Shown here: positions 44,250 through 52,629 of the stretch, piece by piece
Layout of the letters: each line of letters opens with the position of its first letter
Position numbering within the stretch: the stretch's first letter is position 1
From: an uncultured Alphaproteobacteria bacterium
GTDB taxonomy: Bacteria; Pseudomonadota; Alphaproteobacteria; Rhodobacterales; Rhodobacteraceae
DNA length: 52,990 bases
Assembly: GCA_902531755.1 (NCBI GenBank)
Contig: CACAFI010000007.1
Coordinates: 1 to 52,990 of the forward strand
Direction: 5' to 3'
Notes under the pieces: generated by a model
The model's input: the letters and a program-made list of their open reading frames with translations, nothing else
What the model was told of the DNA's origin: nothing
Databases searched by the model: none
Made by a program: the position numbers and the translations under genes

Positions 44250-44869
44250 TCTCCCGTAACCTTCGCTTTAATAAGAGTTAATTTTTCACTTCCCCAAAAT
44301 ATTTCTTCTTCAAAGACAAAAGTTGGCACCCCAAATATTCCCTTAGATAGTGCGGTATCCATTAAAGAGGTCACACAGTTTTGATTGTTGCTCTTCCAAG
44401 ATCTAAAATCAGCGCTATCAAGTTGAAATCTTTCTATTAAATGTGAAATTACCTGTTCACTTTCTATGTCTAGCTTTCTCTTCCAAAACAATTGAAAAGA
44501 CTCGTGTAAAAAAGGCAATAAAGTTTTCTCGGATTTTTCTTTGACCCATAAATGAGCCATAGAAAATAATGAGCTATCCCAAATTTTTTGAGTCCCTAAG
44601 ATTGTTTTCCCCTGTAGATTAGCCATCCTTCTGCAATCCATGTAGGAATATTTAACTCTTCTCCACTGATGCGCTGTTCTATCAGAAGAGATTATTTTTC
44701 CTTCATTGTTGACTGTAGCACTTCCTAAATAATCAGCAATATCCAGAGTGTATGGCAATATATTCCACTGTAATCCCAGTTGATCAAACATTTTAATTGC
44801 AGGATCTAAAGCCAAGTAGGCATAGGGACTTTTTATGTCGATGTAAAAATCAATTGAATTATTAGACAT
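44231..44869 (-). CDS. 2-hydroxychromene-2-carboxylate isomerase / DsbA-family protein
   Basis: A 212-residue thioredoxin-fold protein of the kappa-class GST/HCCA isomerase group. It opens with IDFYIDIKSPYAYLALDPA, with Ser in place of the CxxC active site, and has GVPTFVFEEEIFWGSEKL near the C-terminus. It may isomerise an aromatic breakdown product using glutathione. No naphthalene-pathway genes are near, so the substrate is open. Confidence 0.88.
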   Translation of the reverse strand: MSNNSIDFYIDIKSPYAYLALDPAIKMFDQLGLQWNILPYTLDIADYLGSATVNNEGKIISSDRTAHQWRRVKYSYMDCRRMANLQGKTILGTQKIWDSSLFSMAHLWVKEKSEKTLLPFLHESFQLFWKRKLDIESEQVISHLIERFQLDSADFRSWKSNNQNCVTSLMDTALSKGIFGVPTFVFEEEIFWGSEKLTLIKAKVTGDYSAFA

Positions 44870-44933
44870 CAGTAACTCAACTTAAATGACTTTTTAGCGA
44901 CCCCATTTAGATTTATTAAAAGCTATAAATCGC

Positions 44934-45299
44934 TTAATCGGTCTTAGCGTATGTTTGTGCTGCGGTTGAGTTAAATTCGAACGCTACTACTTCTTCGTCA
45001 CCTACTACCCAACCATTGTGACCGGGTTCAATGACATAAACATCACCAGGCCCAAAAACCTGTTCTGTACCGTCATTATGCTTGGCTGCCATTTGACCAG
45101 AAATCACTGTTCCAACGTGTTTTGCTTGACAACTTTCTCCTCCGACCATCGGTTTGACACATGTTTCCCAACTCCATCCTGGCTGAAGAACGAGCTTTGC
45201 AGCTGCTATTCCTCCAAGATCACAAACAGATACCTTTGCCTTATCAGGCGCTCTAACTTCATCTGGATTATCAAATGATTTCTTCATCACTGTAGCCAT
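44934..45299 (-). CDS. Cupin-domain protein
   Basis: A 121-residue single-cupin protein. The core runs from LQPGWSWETCVKP through AKHVGTVISGQMAAKHNDGTEQVFGPGDVYVIEPGHNGWVVGDE. It keeps the His and GDVY pattern of the cupin motifs, but its usual HxH is only partly present. Function unknown. AGGAG-like AAGGAG lies before the ATG (45302-45308). Confidence 0.85.
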   Translation of the reverse strand: MATVMKKSFDNPDEVRAPDKAKVSVCDLGGIAAAKLVLQPGWSWETCVKPMVGGESCQAKHVGTVISGQMAAKHNDGTEQVFGPGDVYVIEPGHNGWVVGDEEVVAFEFNSTAAQTYAKTD

Positions 45300-45414
45300 T
45301 TTTACTCCTTTTTTAGTTCAAATGTAAAACTAATAGAATATTTTCTAAAATTGAAGTATAACTGTGATCCTTGAAATTAACCAAATACTTTTTATCTCTA
45401 AAGGGGAGGGATAG

Positions 45415-46530
45415 ATGAATAATACTGCAACGGAAAATTTTACGAGCGAAATAACGCCGGCCTTTCAGTTCGGTCTTCCCTATATATTTGCACCGTTAAT
45501 GATTATCTCTTGGATATTCGGGGGGTGGACAATACTTCTTGTACCTATATTTGGATATATAGTTATCACATTTTTTGATGCTTTGATAGGAAAGAAGCTA
45601 ATTAAGCCCATTGAGAGCGGAGAAGTATCGGAGGACCGATATAAATATATTCTTTATGGTTGGGTTCCCGTCCAGTTCTTTTTGATATTTGGCAGTTTAA
45701 TCGCAATATTTATGTTCGACCATCTCAGTGGTACGGAAGCATTTTTTCTTATGGTTGTTCAAGGCATTATATCAGGAGCAGTGGGGATTGTTTTTGCACA
45801 TGAGTTGATGCATCAAAAAACAAGGCTTGAGAGATTTTTGTCAGATCTCTTAATGGGGATGGCTCTATATGGTCATTTTAGAACCGAACATGTTCTCGTC
45901 CATCATCGGCATGTTGGAACTCGTAAAGATGCAGTCACCGCAAGATATGGGGAAAATTTTTATAGATTTTTTATCCGCGTTATTCCTGAGTGTTTTTTGT
46001 CTTCTTGGAACACAGAAAAGGAGCTATTACATAAGAAAAATTTGCCTTTGTGGGATTTTCAAAATCCTTTTTATATTTATGTCGGGCTCATGCTTTTCTT
46101 TTTCTTGCTAGCTATCTTAATCGGAGGGATACTCGGCGCTATATGTTTTTTCATACAAGCTTTAGTTGCGGTATTACATTTGGAGGTAGTGAATTACATT
46201 GAGCATTACGGTCTTGTCAGACAGAAGTTAGATAATGGAAAGTTCGAGCCTACTCGGCCACATCATAGCTGGAATGCTAACGACCACGCGAGTAATCTAT
46301 TGCTTATTAATCTTCAGAAGCACTCCGATCACCATACGAGACCAAACAAAAAATATCAACATCTCCAATCATATGATGCAGACGACGCGCCTCAGTTACC
46401 TTTTGGCTACCCTCTGATGGTGCTTATGAGTTTAATCCCACAATTTTGGATGAAAGTTATGAATCCAAAGGTCTTGGAGTGGAGGAAACGGTTTTATCCA
46501 GAACTACAAGAGTGGCCAAAGTATCCATAA
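45415..46530 (+). CDS. alkB: Alkane 1-monooxygenase AlkB
   Basis: A 371-residue integral-membrane di-iron hydroxylase. All histidine boxes are present: HELMHQK, EHVLVHHRHVGT, the NYIEHYGL motif and LQKHSDHHTRP. Six or so membrane helices surround them. It oxidises the terminal carbon of alkanes or similar chains. A strong GGGGAGG site precedes the ATG, and TTGAAA (45371-45376)/TATCTC (45393-45398) could be its promoter. No rubredoxin or rubredoxin reductase gene is in the window. Confidence 0.93.
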   Translation: MNNTATENFTSEITPAFQFGLPYIFAPLMIISWIFGGWTILLVPIFGYIVITFFDALIGKKLIKPIESGEVSEDRYKYILYGWVPVQFFLIFGSLIAIFMFDHLSGTEAFFLMVVQGIISGAVGIVFAHELMHQKTRLERFLSDLLMGMALYGHFRTEHVLVHHRHVGTRKDAVTARYGENFYRFFIRVIPECFLSSWNTEKELLHKKNLPLWDFQNPFYIYVGLMLFFFLLAILIGGILGAICFFIQALVAVLHLEVVNYIEHYGLVRQKLDNGKFEPTRPHHSWNANDHASNLLLINLQKHSDHHTRPNKKYQHLQSYDADDAPQLPFGYPLMVLMSLIPQFWMKVMNPKVLEWRKRFYPELQEWPKYP

Positions 46531-46531
46531 A

Positions 46532-46855
46532 TCAGGTTCCAGGAGGAGAATAGGCACTGGCAACACTCTTCGCCGTTTTGAGAGCGCTATCTATATCAAT
46601 TTCACTTAGTGTCACAAGCTCTTTAATTGCTCCGCTAGCATTAACAGCAATAGCAGCGCCTAAAGCAACATCTTCGGATGGAACTTCGAAGGTGACCACG
46701 ATATCATATTGGCCTCGAGTGAACATCATATCTGTAAGTGTTGCGCCTGCACTACTAACAACGGCTTCCATTACTTTTCTTCTTTCAGCATAACTGCTTC
46801 CAATCATACCTTTCCATGCTGACTCATTATATTTTGCCAAGGCTATTATTTTCAT
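46532..46855 (-). CDS. GYD-domain protein
   Basis: A 107-residue protein of the GYD family, a small ferredoxin-like fold with the motif FTRGQYDIVVTFEVPSED that names the family. Role unknown; often found as a stand-alone gene in alphaproteobacteria. Its end lies one base from the alkB stop on the other strand. Confidence 0.9.
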   Translation of the reverse strand: MKIIALAKYNESAWKGMIGSSYAERRKVMEAVVSSAGATLTDMMFTRGQYDIVVTFEVPSEDVALGAAIAVNASGAIKELVTLSEIDIDSALKTAKSVASAYSPPGT

Positions 46856-46918
46856 TTTTATCTCCTACGTTATTTGTAAATCATTGTACCATTTATAAAT
46901 AAGAATCTGAATCCTTAT

Positions 46919-47593
46919 TCATAGCTCCCAATTAATAGAGGAAATACCATTGTCGTCTAAATATTCGTTTGTTTTTGAAAATGGTTTTGAATCAAAAAAT
47001 CCATTTGCAGCTGAATATGGTGACGGATGGGCGCTTTTAATAATTAGATTTGTATCTCCGTTTAAAAACGTTCCTTTTTCCTGAGCTTTCTTTCCCCATA
47101 AAATATACACTAAATTTGACTTCTCTTCATTTAGGAGCGAGAGAACTTTATCAGTGAAAATTTCCCAACCCTTATTTTGATGGGAAGCTGGTTTGCTCTT
47201 TTCAACGGTCAATACGGTATTTAACAAAAGAACACCTTCCTTTGCCCACTTTCCAAGACTTCCTGATTTAGGTCGGGTCAATGCAATGTCTGATTTTAAT
47301 TCTTTGAAGATATTTTCAAGGGATGGAGGCGGTTGAACACCTTCTTTGACGGAAAAGCTTAGTCCATGCGCCTGTCCTCTTCCATGATAAGGGTCCTGGC
47401 CTAAGATCACGACTTTGACTTTCTCAAAAGGAGTAAAATTAAATGCAGAGAAGATCTCAGAGCCTATTGGGAAAATCTCCTTTCCCAACTTTTTTTCTGT
47501 TTTCAAGAAATCACTTAATTGTCGCATATAAGATTTTTTGAACTCATCCATCAACCGCTTCCTCCAGCTTTCTTCAATATTAATAGTAGACAA
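46919..47593 (-). CDS. ung: Uracil-DNA glycosylase, family 1
   Basis: A DNA repair enzyme that removes uracil from DNA. The catalytic-water loop GQDPYHGRGQAHGLSF and the DNA-intercalation loop HPSPYSA are both present. No ATG is available: TTG 47593 with AAGGA seven bases upstream gives an N-terminus aligned to known Ung (224 residues), while TTG 47623 is ten codons longer with no binding site. Confidence 0.94.
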   Translation of the reverse strand: MSTINIEESWRKRLMDEFKKSYMRQLSDFLKTEKKLGKEIFPIGSEIFSAFNFTPFEKVKVVILGQDPYHGRGQAHGLSFSVKEGVQPPPSLENIFKELKSDIALTRPKSGSLGKWAKEGVLLLNTVLTVEKSKPASHQNKGWEIFTDKVLSLLNEEKSNLVYILWGKKAQEKGTFLNGDTNLIIKSAHPSPYSAANGFFDSKPFSKTNEYLDDNGISSINWEL

Positions 47594-47631
47594 CTTTTGT
47601 TCCTTGCTAAAACTGAGATGCAATCGTTTTT

Positions 47632-47650
47632 AAAATAGTTTATTATAAAA
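47632..47650 (+). repeat. Second copy of a 19-base upstream element
   Basis: AAAATAGTTTATTATAAAA, identical to 43418-43436. It lies 26 bases before the ATG of the M20 gene, while the first copy lies 25 bases before its gene, so position is conserved. It contains a TATTAT -10-like core. Confidence 0.5.
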
Positions 47651-47676
47651 ATAACTCACAGGAATAGTTTATTTGA

Positions 47677-48957
47677 ATGCTTGAAAAAGAACTTTCAGAA
47701 AAAATCACTAACGAAGTTGATAAACTGTTTGATGATCAAATAAAGTTTACGCAAAAGCTTACCAGATTTCCTTCCTTACGCGGCCAGGAACATACAGCCC
47801 AAGACTTTCTTTTTGACGAAATGACTAAGCGAAATTATGCACTTGATCGTTGGACTGTGAATGTGGAAGACATTAAGGATCACCCAGGCTTTTCACCAGT
47901 AAAAGTAGATTATTCAAACGCAATCAATGTTGTTGCTACTCATAGACCAAAAAAAGAAAAAGGCAGATCTCTCATTCTAAACGGACATATTGATGTCGTT
48001 CCAGAGGGACCTTATGAAATGTGGTCACGCAACCCGTTTGACCCCGCTATTGAAGGCGATTGGATGTATGGTAGGGGTGGGGCGGATATGAAGGCGGGAA
48101 TCGTTGCAAACATATTTGCTATGGATGCGATAAGAAACCTAGGCTACCAACCAGCAGCGCGTGTTCATATTCAGTCAGTAGTAGAGGAAGAATGTACTGG
48201 GAATGGCGCTTTAGCATGCTTGGTTAGAGGCTATAATGCTGAAGCTGCGATTATCCCAGAACCAGTAGATGATAAATTAGTCAGAGGAAATGTTGGTGTT
48301 TTGTGGTTTAAGGTAAGTGTAAAAGGTCTGCCAGTACACGTTAGAGAGGCGGGCGCTGGTCAAAATGCAATTGAAGCGTGCTTCCCAATAATTAAAGCTC
48401 TAAGAAAACTTGAAGAAGATTGGAACGTAGAAAAGACAAACTTTAAATATTATAAAGATACTGAACATCCCATAAATTTTAATGTTGGAAAAATTAAGGG
48501 GGGGGACTGGGCGTCCTCTGTACCATCTTGGTGTGAATTTGATTGTCGAATTGCAATTTTTCCTGACTGGGATCCGAAAGAAAAATCGTTAGAAATCGAG
48601 AAGTGTATTAGAGAAGCTTCACTAAATGATGCCTTTCTTTCAAATAATCCACCCCAAATTGAGTGGAACGGTTTTTTTGCAAAAGGGTATGTTTTAGAAG
48701 AGGGTACAGAAGCTGAGAAAGTATTAGGTGAGTCTCACTTTCTTGCTTATGAAGGAGATATGAAGAGCTTTATTAGCCCTGCATACCTGGATGCTAGGGT
48801 ATTTATGGTATATGGAGATTGCCCCTGTCTGGTATATGGACCATATTCAGAAAACATTCATGGTTTTGATGAAAGAGTAAGCTTGAGTTCCGTCAGGAAA
48901 ATAACAAAGACAATAGCTTTATTCATAGCCGACTGGTGTAAACTGGAAACGATTTAG
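47677..48957 (+). CDS. M20-family metallodeacylase (ArgE/DapE-like)
   Basis: A 426-residue di-zinc hydrolase. Metal and catalytic residues appear as GHIDVVP (His, Asp), GRGGADMKAG (Asp), VVEEECTGNG (catalytic Glu pair) and a late His in NIHGFDERV. A dimerisation lid domain lies in the middle. The family removes acyl or other groups from amino acids (acetylornithine deacetylase, succinyl-diaminopimelate desuccinylase); the exact substrate is not clear. Confidence 0.9.
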   Translation: MLEKELSEKITNEVDKLFDDQIKFTQKLTRFPSLRGQEHTAQDFLFDEMTKRNYALDRWTVNVEDIKDHPGFSPVKVDYSNAINVVATHRPKKEKGRSLILNGHIDVVPEGPYEMWSRNPFDPAIEGDWMYGRGGADMKAGIVANIFAMDAIRNLGYQPAARVHIQSVVEEECTGNGALACLVRGYNAEAAIIPEPVDDKLVRGNVGVLWFKVSVKGLPVHVREAGAGQNAIEACFPIIKALRKLEEDWNVEKTNFKYYKDTEHPINFNVGKIKGGDWASSVPSWCEFDCRIAIFPDWDPKEKSLEIEKCIREASLNDAFLSNNPPQIEWNGFFAKGYVLEEGTEAEKVLGESHFLAYEGDMKSFISPAYLDARVFMVYGDCPCLVYGPYSENIHGFDERVSLSSVRKITKTIALFIADWCKLETI

Positions 48958-48985
48958 TTTTAAAAAATCTTTAAACTCTGATCTA

Positions 48986-49684
48986 CTAATCTGGCATCAT
49001 GCCCGTTGGCACTGCTTTACCTTTAATAATCAGCTTTGGCTCTTCTTTAATTCCAACTAGTTCGGGCCTGCTATTCAGATATTCGGATACGCCACGAAGA
49101 TTTTCTATTGCGCTAAAGAAGCCCCCTATACCGGCCCAATCATCAAAGATAGTGGGCTCCAGGACTCGGATCATTGATAATTGATGGTATACTCCAAAAT
49201 CACAGTATGAAGGGGTTTCACCAAAAAAAAATGGGCCGCCTCTACCCCTCTCTAAATATTTATTGAAATAAAATATTTTTGGCTCAAAACCGGATAAAAT
49301 TGTTTTCTTGAGAGCTTCATATTCCTCTCCGGTCTTAAAGTTTATTGTTGCGTTTAGAGGTTGGAATAGCTCTTGGCTTGACTCAAATATAGCATCGGCT
49401 ATTGCTCGGTCTTCCTCATTCGTAGGAAGGGTATTCGCTAATTTAGCTGTATATCGCATTATTGAACCGCTTTGCCAAATCGTAGTTTGGTTGTCTACAA
49501 TAAGAACAGGTAGCTGACCAAACCCAATTTCTTTTTTCATTTCCGGCCAAGATTTCTCAAAATACTCCCACGCCATATGATAGGTGTAGGGAACGTTGCC
49601 ATAGCATAACTGCATTTGTATAGCTTCTGTAAATGCTCTCATTTTAAAATACACAAGATCCAGTTTTGGGAAAGATTTTTCCAT
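48986..49684 (-). CDS. Glutathione S-transferase family protein
   Basis: A 232-residue protein. The N-terminal thioredoxin-like domain starts LDLVYFKMRAFTEAIQMQL, with a Tyr at the place used by sigma-class GSTs, and has FGQLPVLIVDNQTTIWQSGSIMRY with the cis-Pro and Ser of the glutathione site. A helical C-terminal domain follows. Likely detoxification; substrate unknown. Confidence 0.88.
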   Translation of the reverse strand: MEKSFPKLDLVYFKMRAFTEAIQMQLCYGNVPYTYHMAWEYFEKSWPEMKKEIGFGQLPVLIVDNQTTIWQSGSIMRYTAKLANTLPTNEEDRAIADAIFESSQELFQPLNATINFKTGEEYEALKKTILSGFEPKIFYFNKYLERGRGGPFFFGETPSYCDFGVYHQLSMIRVLEPTIFDDWAGIGGFFSAIENLRGVSEYLNSRPELVGIKEEPKLIIKGKAVPTGMMPD

Positions 49685-49799
49685 GGGGTGTCTCCTAATT
49701 TTAAGTGCAGCGCAAACAACGAACGAAGCTGTTGCGTTACTAATAAAGTTAATTTACTCATAAGGATTATATCATAAATCATTTAAGGATTGGCCCTAT

Positions 49800-50213
49800 T
49801 TGTTAATAACAATTATCTTTTCAGCTATTGAGGCTATTCTTCTTTTTTTTGGAATATTTTCTCCTTTTGCAAGGATACAAGAATTCTGGATTTTTAAGGA
49901 GGAGTTTTCAATTTATAACTTAATTATTGCTCTATTTGACCAACAAAATTTCTTGCTTGGTGGAACGATTTTATTATTTGGTGTTTTGATCCCTTTTATG
50001 AGGCTATGTACGAATTTCATACCAATTGCTAGACTGAAAAATCTAAATTTACATAAATTGGCTATGGTGGACATATTTCTAATAAGCTTTCTTCTCTTTT
50101 CCTCTCAACTGTCCTATTTCTTCGAGGTCAGCCTACTGAAGGGGTTTTATTTTTTGTTTGCAGCATTGGTTGTAAGCTACGTAAATCACTGGACTACGAA
50201 GAGTATGAAATAA
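49800..50213 (+). CDS. PqiA-like (paraquat-inducible protein A) membrane protein
   Basis: A 137-residue protein with four membrane helices. The stretch LHKLAMVDIFLISFLLFSS resembles the conserved PqiA segment 'kWsMlDvFvvalL'. It is a single unit without the usual CxxC zinc ribbon, so shorter than PqiA. The start is TTG 49800 with AAGGA upstream. The stop overlaps the next start (TAATG). Confidence 0.6.
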   Translation: MLITIIFSAIEAILLFFGIFSPFARIQEFWIFKEEFSIYNLIIALFDQQNFLLGGTILLFGVLIPFMRLCTNFIPIARLKNLNLHKLAMVDIFLISFLLFSSQLSYFFEVSLLKGFYFLFAALVVSYVNHWTTKSMK

Positions 50214-50617
50214 TGTCAGAAAATGAATTTCTTATTGAAATAGACGAATTATTTGGCCGCCTCGTAGAAATAAAATGGTATTTCGTGGCAATAAAAAAAA
50301 TGACAACCATTACAAAAAGAAAAAAATTTTTAGCGCTACTGGAGAAAGAAATCATGCAAGAAGAAAGCGGCTCGAATATCATTTTTGCAGAAGAGCATGG
50401 AGATGTGTATATTTGCATGATTTTCAAGGCAAAAAACAACATTAAAAAAGTCGTAATTGATGTTTTGGATAAAAACCGCGGAAAACCCATTGAGCCAAAT
50501 TTGCAAGCAGGAAATGTCTACATTTATGGAGCTTCTGGAACCATCTTTCAACCAAATGTAAAAAATGGTCATTCAGATATTATAGATAGTGAAAAATCCA
50601 GTGATTTTGATAGTTAG
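50213..50617 (+). CDS. Unknown small soluble protein
   Basis: A 134-residue protein that shares one base with the stop of the PqiA-like gene (TAATG), so the two are probably co-translated. It has a charged N-terminal helix, a likely beta-rich centre (SNIIFAEEHGDVYICMIF) and a polar, acidic tail. No signal peptide or membrane helix. No family recognised. Confidence 0.6.
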   Translation: MSENEFLIEIDELFGRLVEIKWYFVAIKKMTTITKRKKFLALLEKEIMQEESGSNIIFAEEHGDVYICMIFKAKNNIKKVVIDVLDKNRGKPIEPNLQAGNVYIYGASGTIFQPNVKNGHSDIIDSEKSSDFDS

Positions 50618-50651
50618 TATAAATTAGATACTATTATGTGAAATATTGAAA

Positions 50652-51536
50652 TTAATGGGCGATTTTTAGTGCCTTTTTACCTAAATGAATTGTTACAGGT
50701 AATTCCCCTAGGTATTCTCCATCTCCAGAGACAATTGAGCTCCACCGGTCTGAAGTAAGACTTTCTATTTTAACGCTCCGAACGTGAGTGTTTGTCACTG
50801 CATGATCAAATATATGCTTTCCAGAAAAAACCTCGATTAATAGTTTTACGGCTTGAAGCCGACTAAGTTTCTTTGCAAACAATAAGTTGAGTTTGTCTCT
50901 GAACTTTCTTGCATCAGGAGCAATATACATCCCACCGCCAGTATATTCTGAAGCAGCTCCCGCTAATATAAGGTTGTTCATCTCCATTTCTTGGGACTCA
51001 GTAGTAACGACATATTTATGTGATTTTAAATTAATGAAGCTTATTAATGCAGCGGATGCGTATAATAGGGGCCCTTTAAGTACCGGAATCCTTAAAGCAC
51101 GAAATGAAGCCTCACTTAATAATCCAACCCCGGCATTCGTAAGAGAAATCCGGCTATTATCTGAAAATACAACGCTCAAATATCTAACCGACTTAAAATT
51201 ACGACTCTTGATTGCATGAATGGCCTTTTCCAGTGTATCGAGATCAAGAGATCTAGCAAAGTCATTGCCTCTTCCGAACGGAAGAATAGCCATATTACAG
51301 GAGTAATCTATTGCTTTTTGGGCAATAATATTAATAAAGCCATCACCTCCACAGGCCACGACTAAATATTTCTTCGACATAAACTCCTGAGCCTTTTCCT
51401 CAGCGTCTTCTGCGGACTTTGAAAAAATTATTTTTGGTTTGGTGCAGGGATCTATATTGTCAATTACGCGTATTTTTTTCTTCTTAGATAGCTTTCCTGA
51501 TATTGGGTTTACTATGTAAACAATATTTTCTTTCAT
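50652..51536 (-). CDS. Diacylglycerol kinase-like lipid kinase (YegS/BmrU family)
   Basis: A 294-residue kinase of the DAGK catalytic family. It has YIVNPISGKLSKKKK at the N-terminus, the nucleotide motif VACGGDGFINIIA (GGDG) and ILPFGRGNDFARSL. It phosphorylates a lipid such as diacylglycerol or phosphatidylglycerol; which one cannot be told. It is divergent from the EamA transporter across 124 bases. Confidence 0.9.
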   Translation of the reverse strand: MKENIVYIVNPISGKLSKKKKIRVIDNIDPCTKPKIIFSKSAEDAEEKAQEFMSKKYLVVACGGDGFINIIAQKAIDYSCNMAILPFGRGNDFARSLDLDTLEKAIHAIKSRNFKSVRYLSVVFSDNSRISLTNAGVGLLSEASFRALRIPVLKGPLLYASAALISFINLKSHKYVVTTESQEMEMNNLILAGAASEYTGGGMYIAPDARKFRDKLNLLFAKKLSRLQAVKLLIEVFSGKHIFDHAVTNTHVRSVKIESLTSDRWSSIVSGDGEYLGELPVTIHLGKKALKIAH

Positions 51537-51660
51537 GAGTTCTCAGAAGTACTATAACCGATAAAGTGTAGAGTTTAAACAGAACCAGCGTAAACAACAA
51601 ATAATTATACAAAACGAGATTTGTACTCTACTAGTAGTTTAACTAACCACCACAATTATA

Positions 51661-52548
51661 ATGATTAAGTTACTTAATAAGCGATGGAATGGAATAGCGA
51701 TTGTATTATTGTCGTCATTCTTTTTTGCCTTCGTTCCGACGTTGGCAAAAATTGCTTTGGATAGTGGCGTATCTCTAATGGTTTTGCTAATGTCCAGATG
51801 TCTTATAGGTTTGATAATTCTAGCACCTCTGACATACGGTCTGGGGAAACCCATTTTTGTAGATAGAAACAAAATCCCTACTTTGATATTTGTCAGTATC
51901 ATTTCAGTTTGTTTAATCGCATCAACCTACCACGCTATCGGATACATTAGTATCGCTCTTGTTTTAATGATCATTTACCTGTTTCCTATTGGAGTAGCTC
52001 TTATTACAACTATTAAAGGAGAAGAACATTTATCACGAACTCAATGGTTTAGTATCATAGGTGTTCTATTAGGCCTTGGAATCTTAATCCTAGATGAACC
52101 ATCGGGGACAAGTCTCTATGGAATATTTATTAGTGTTATAGGTCTCTTATTATTTATCGCATTTATATACTTCACGGGGAAGTTAGTGAATGAGATAGAC
52201 TCTGTTACGATAAACTTACAACTGAGCTTTTTCAGTGTGGTTGTGTTAACAATATATATCTTCTTTGTACCTGTAGAATTTTCGCTTCCTACCAATAACT
52301 ATGGTTGGCTAGGTATACTAGGTAATGGCATATTTTACGTCTTAAGTTATGTTCTCTTTTTTATTGGCTCGAAAGCTATAGGTATTACAACCGCCTCTGT
52401 TTTAGCTTTAACAGAACCTCTTTTTGCAACGATTGTAGCACTTTTTATCCTTAATCAGTATTTGTCGTTACAGGAATTCTCTGGTTTTATTGTAACACTT
52501 TGTTTTTTGTTTTTATTCTTGATATTTGCTCACAAGGAAGATGGATAA
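51661..52548 (+). CDS. DMT-superfamily EamA transporter
   Basis: A 295-residue inner-membrane protein with about ten hydrophobic helices in two EamA repeats. It has FAFVPTLAKIALDSGVSLMVLLMSRCLIGL in the first and GITTASVLALTEPLFATIVALFILNQYLS in the second, as usual for metabolite exporters. The substrate is not predictable. Confidence 0.9.
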   Translation: MIKLLNKRWNGIAIVLLSSFFFAFVPTLAKIALDSGVSLMVLLMSRCLIGLIILAPLTYGLGKPIFVDRNKIPTLIFVSIISVCLIASTYHAIGYISIALVLMIIYLFPIGVALITTIKGEEHLSRTQWFSIIGVLLGLGILILDEPSGTSLYGIFISVIGLLLFIAFIYFTGKLVNEIDSVTINLQLSFFSVVVLTIYIFFVPVEFSLPTNNYGWLGILGNGIFYVLSYVLFFIGSKAIGITTASVLALTEPLFATIVALFILNQYLSLQEFSGFIVTLCFLFLFLIFAHKEDG

Positions 52549-52629
52549 AAAATTATTTTTAAATTTAGCCAGAGAGAATTAAGTTATATGGTAATTTAAC
52601 TACTAGAAATCCTATTTAATAATCCTATC

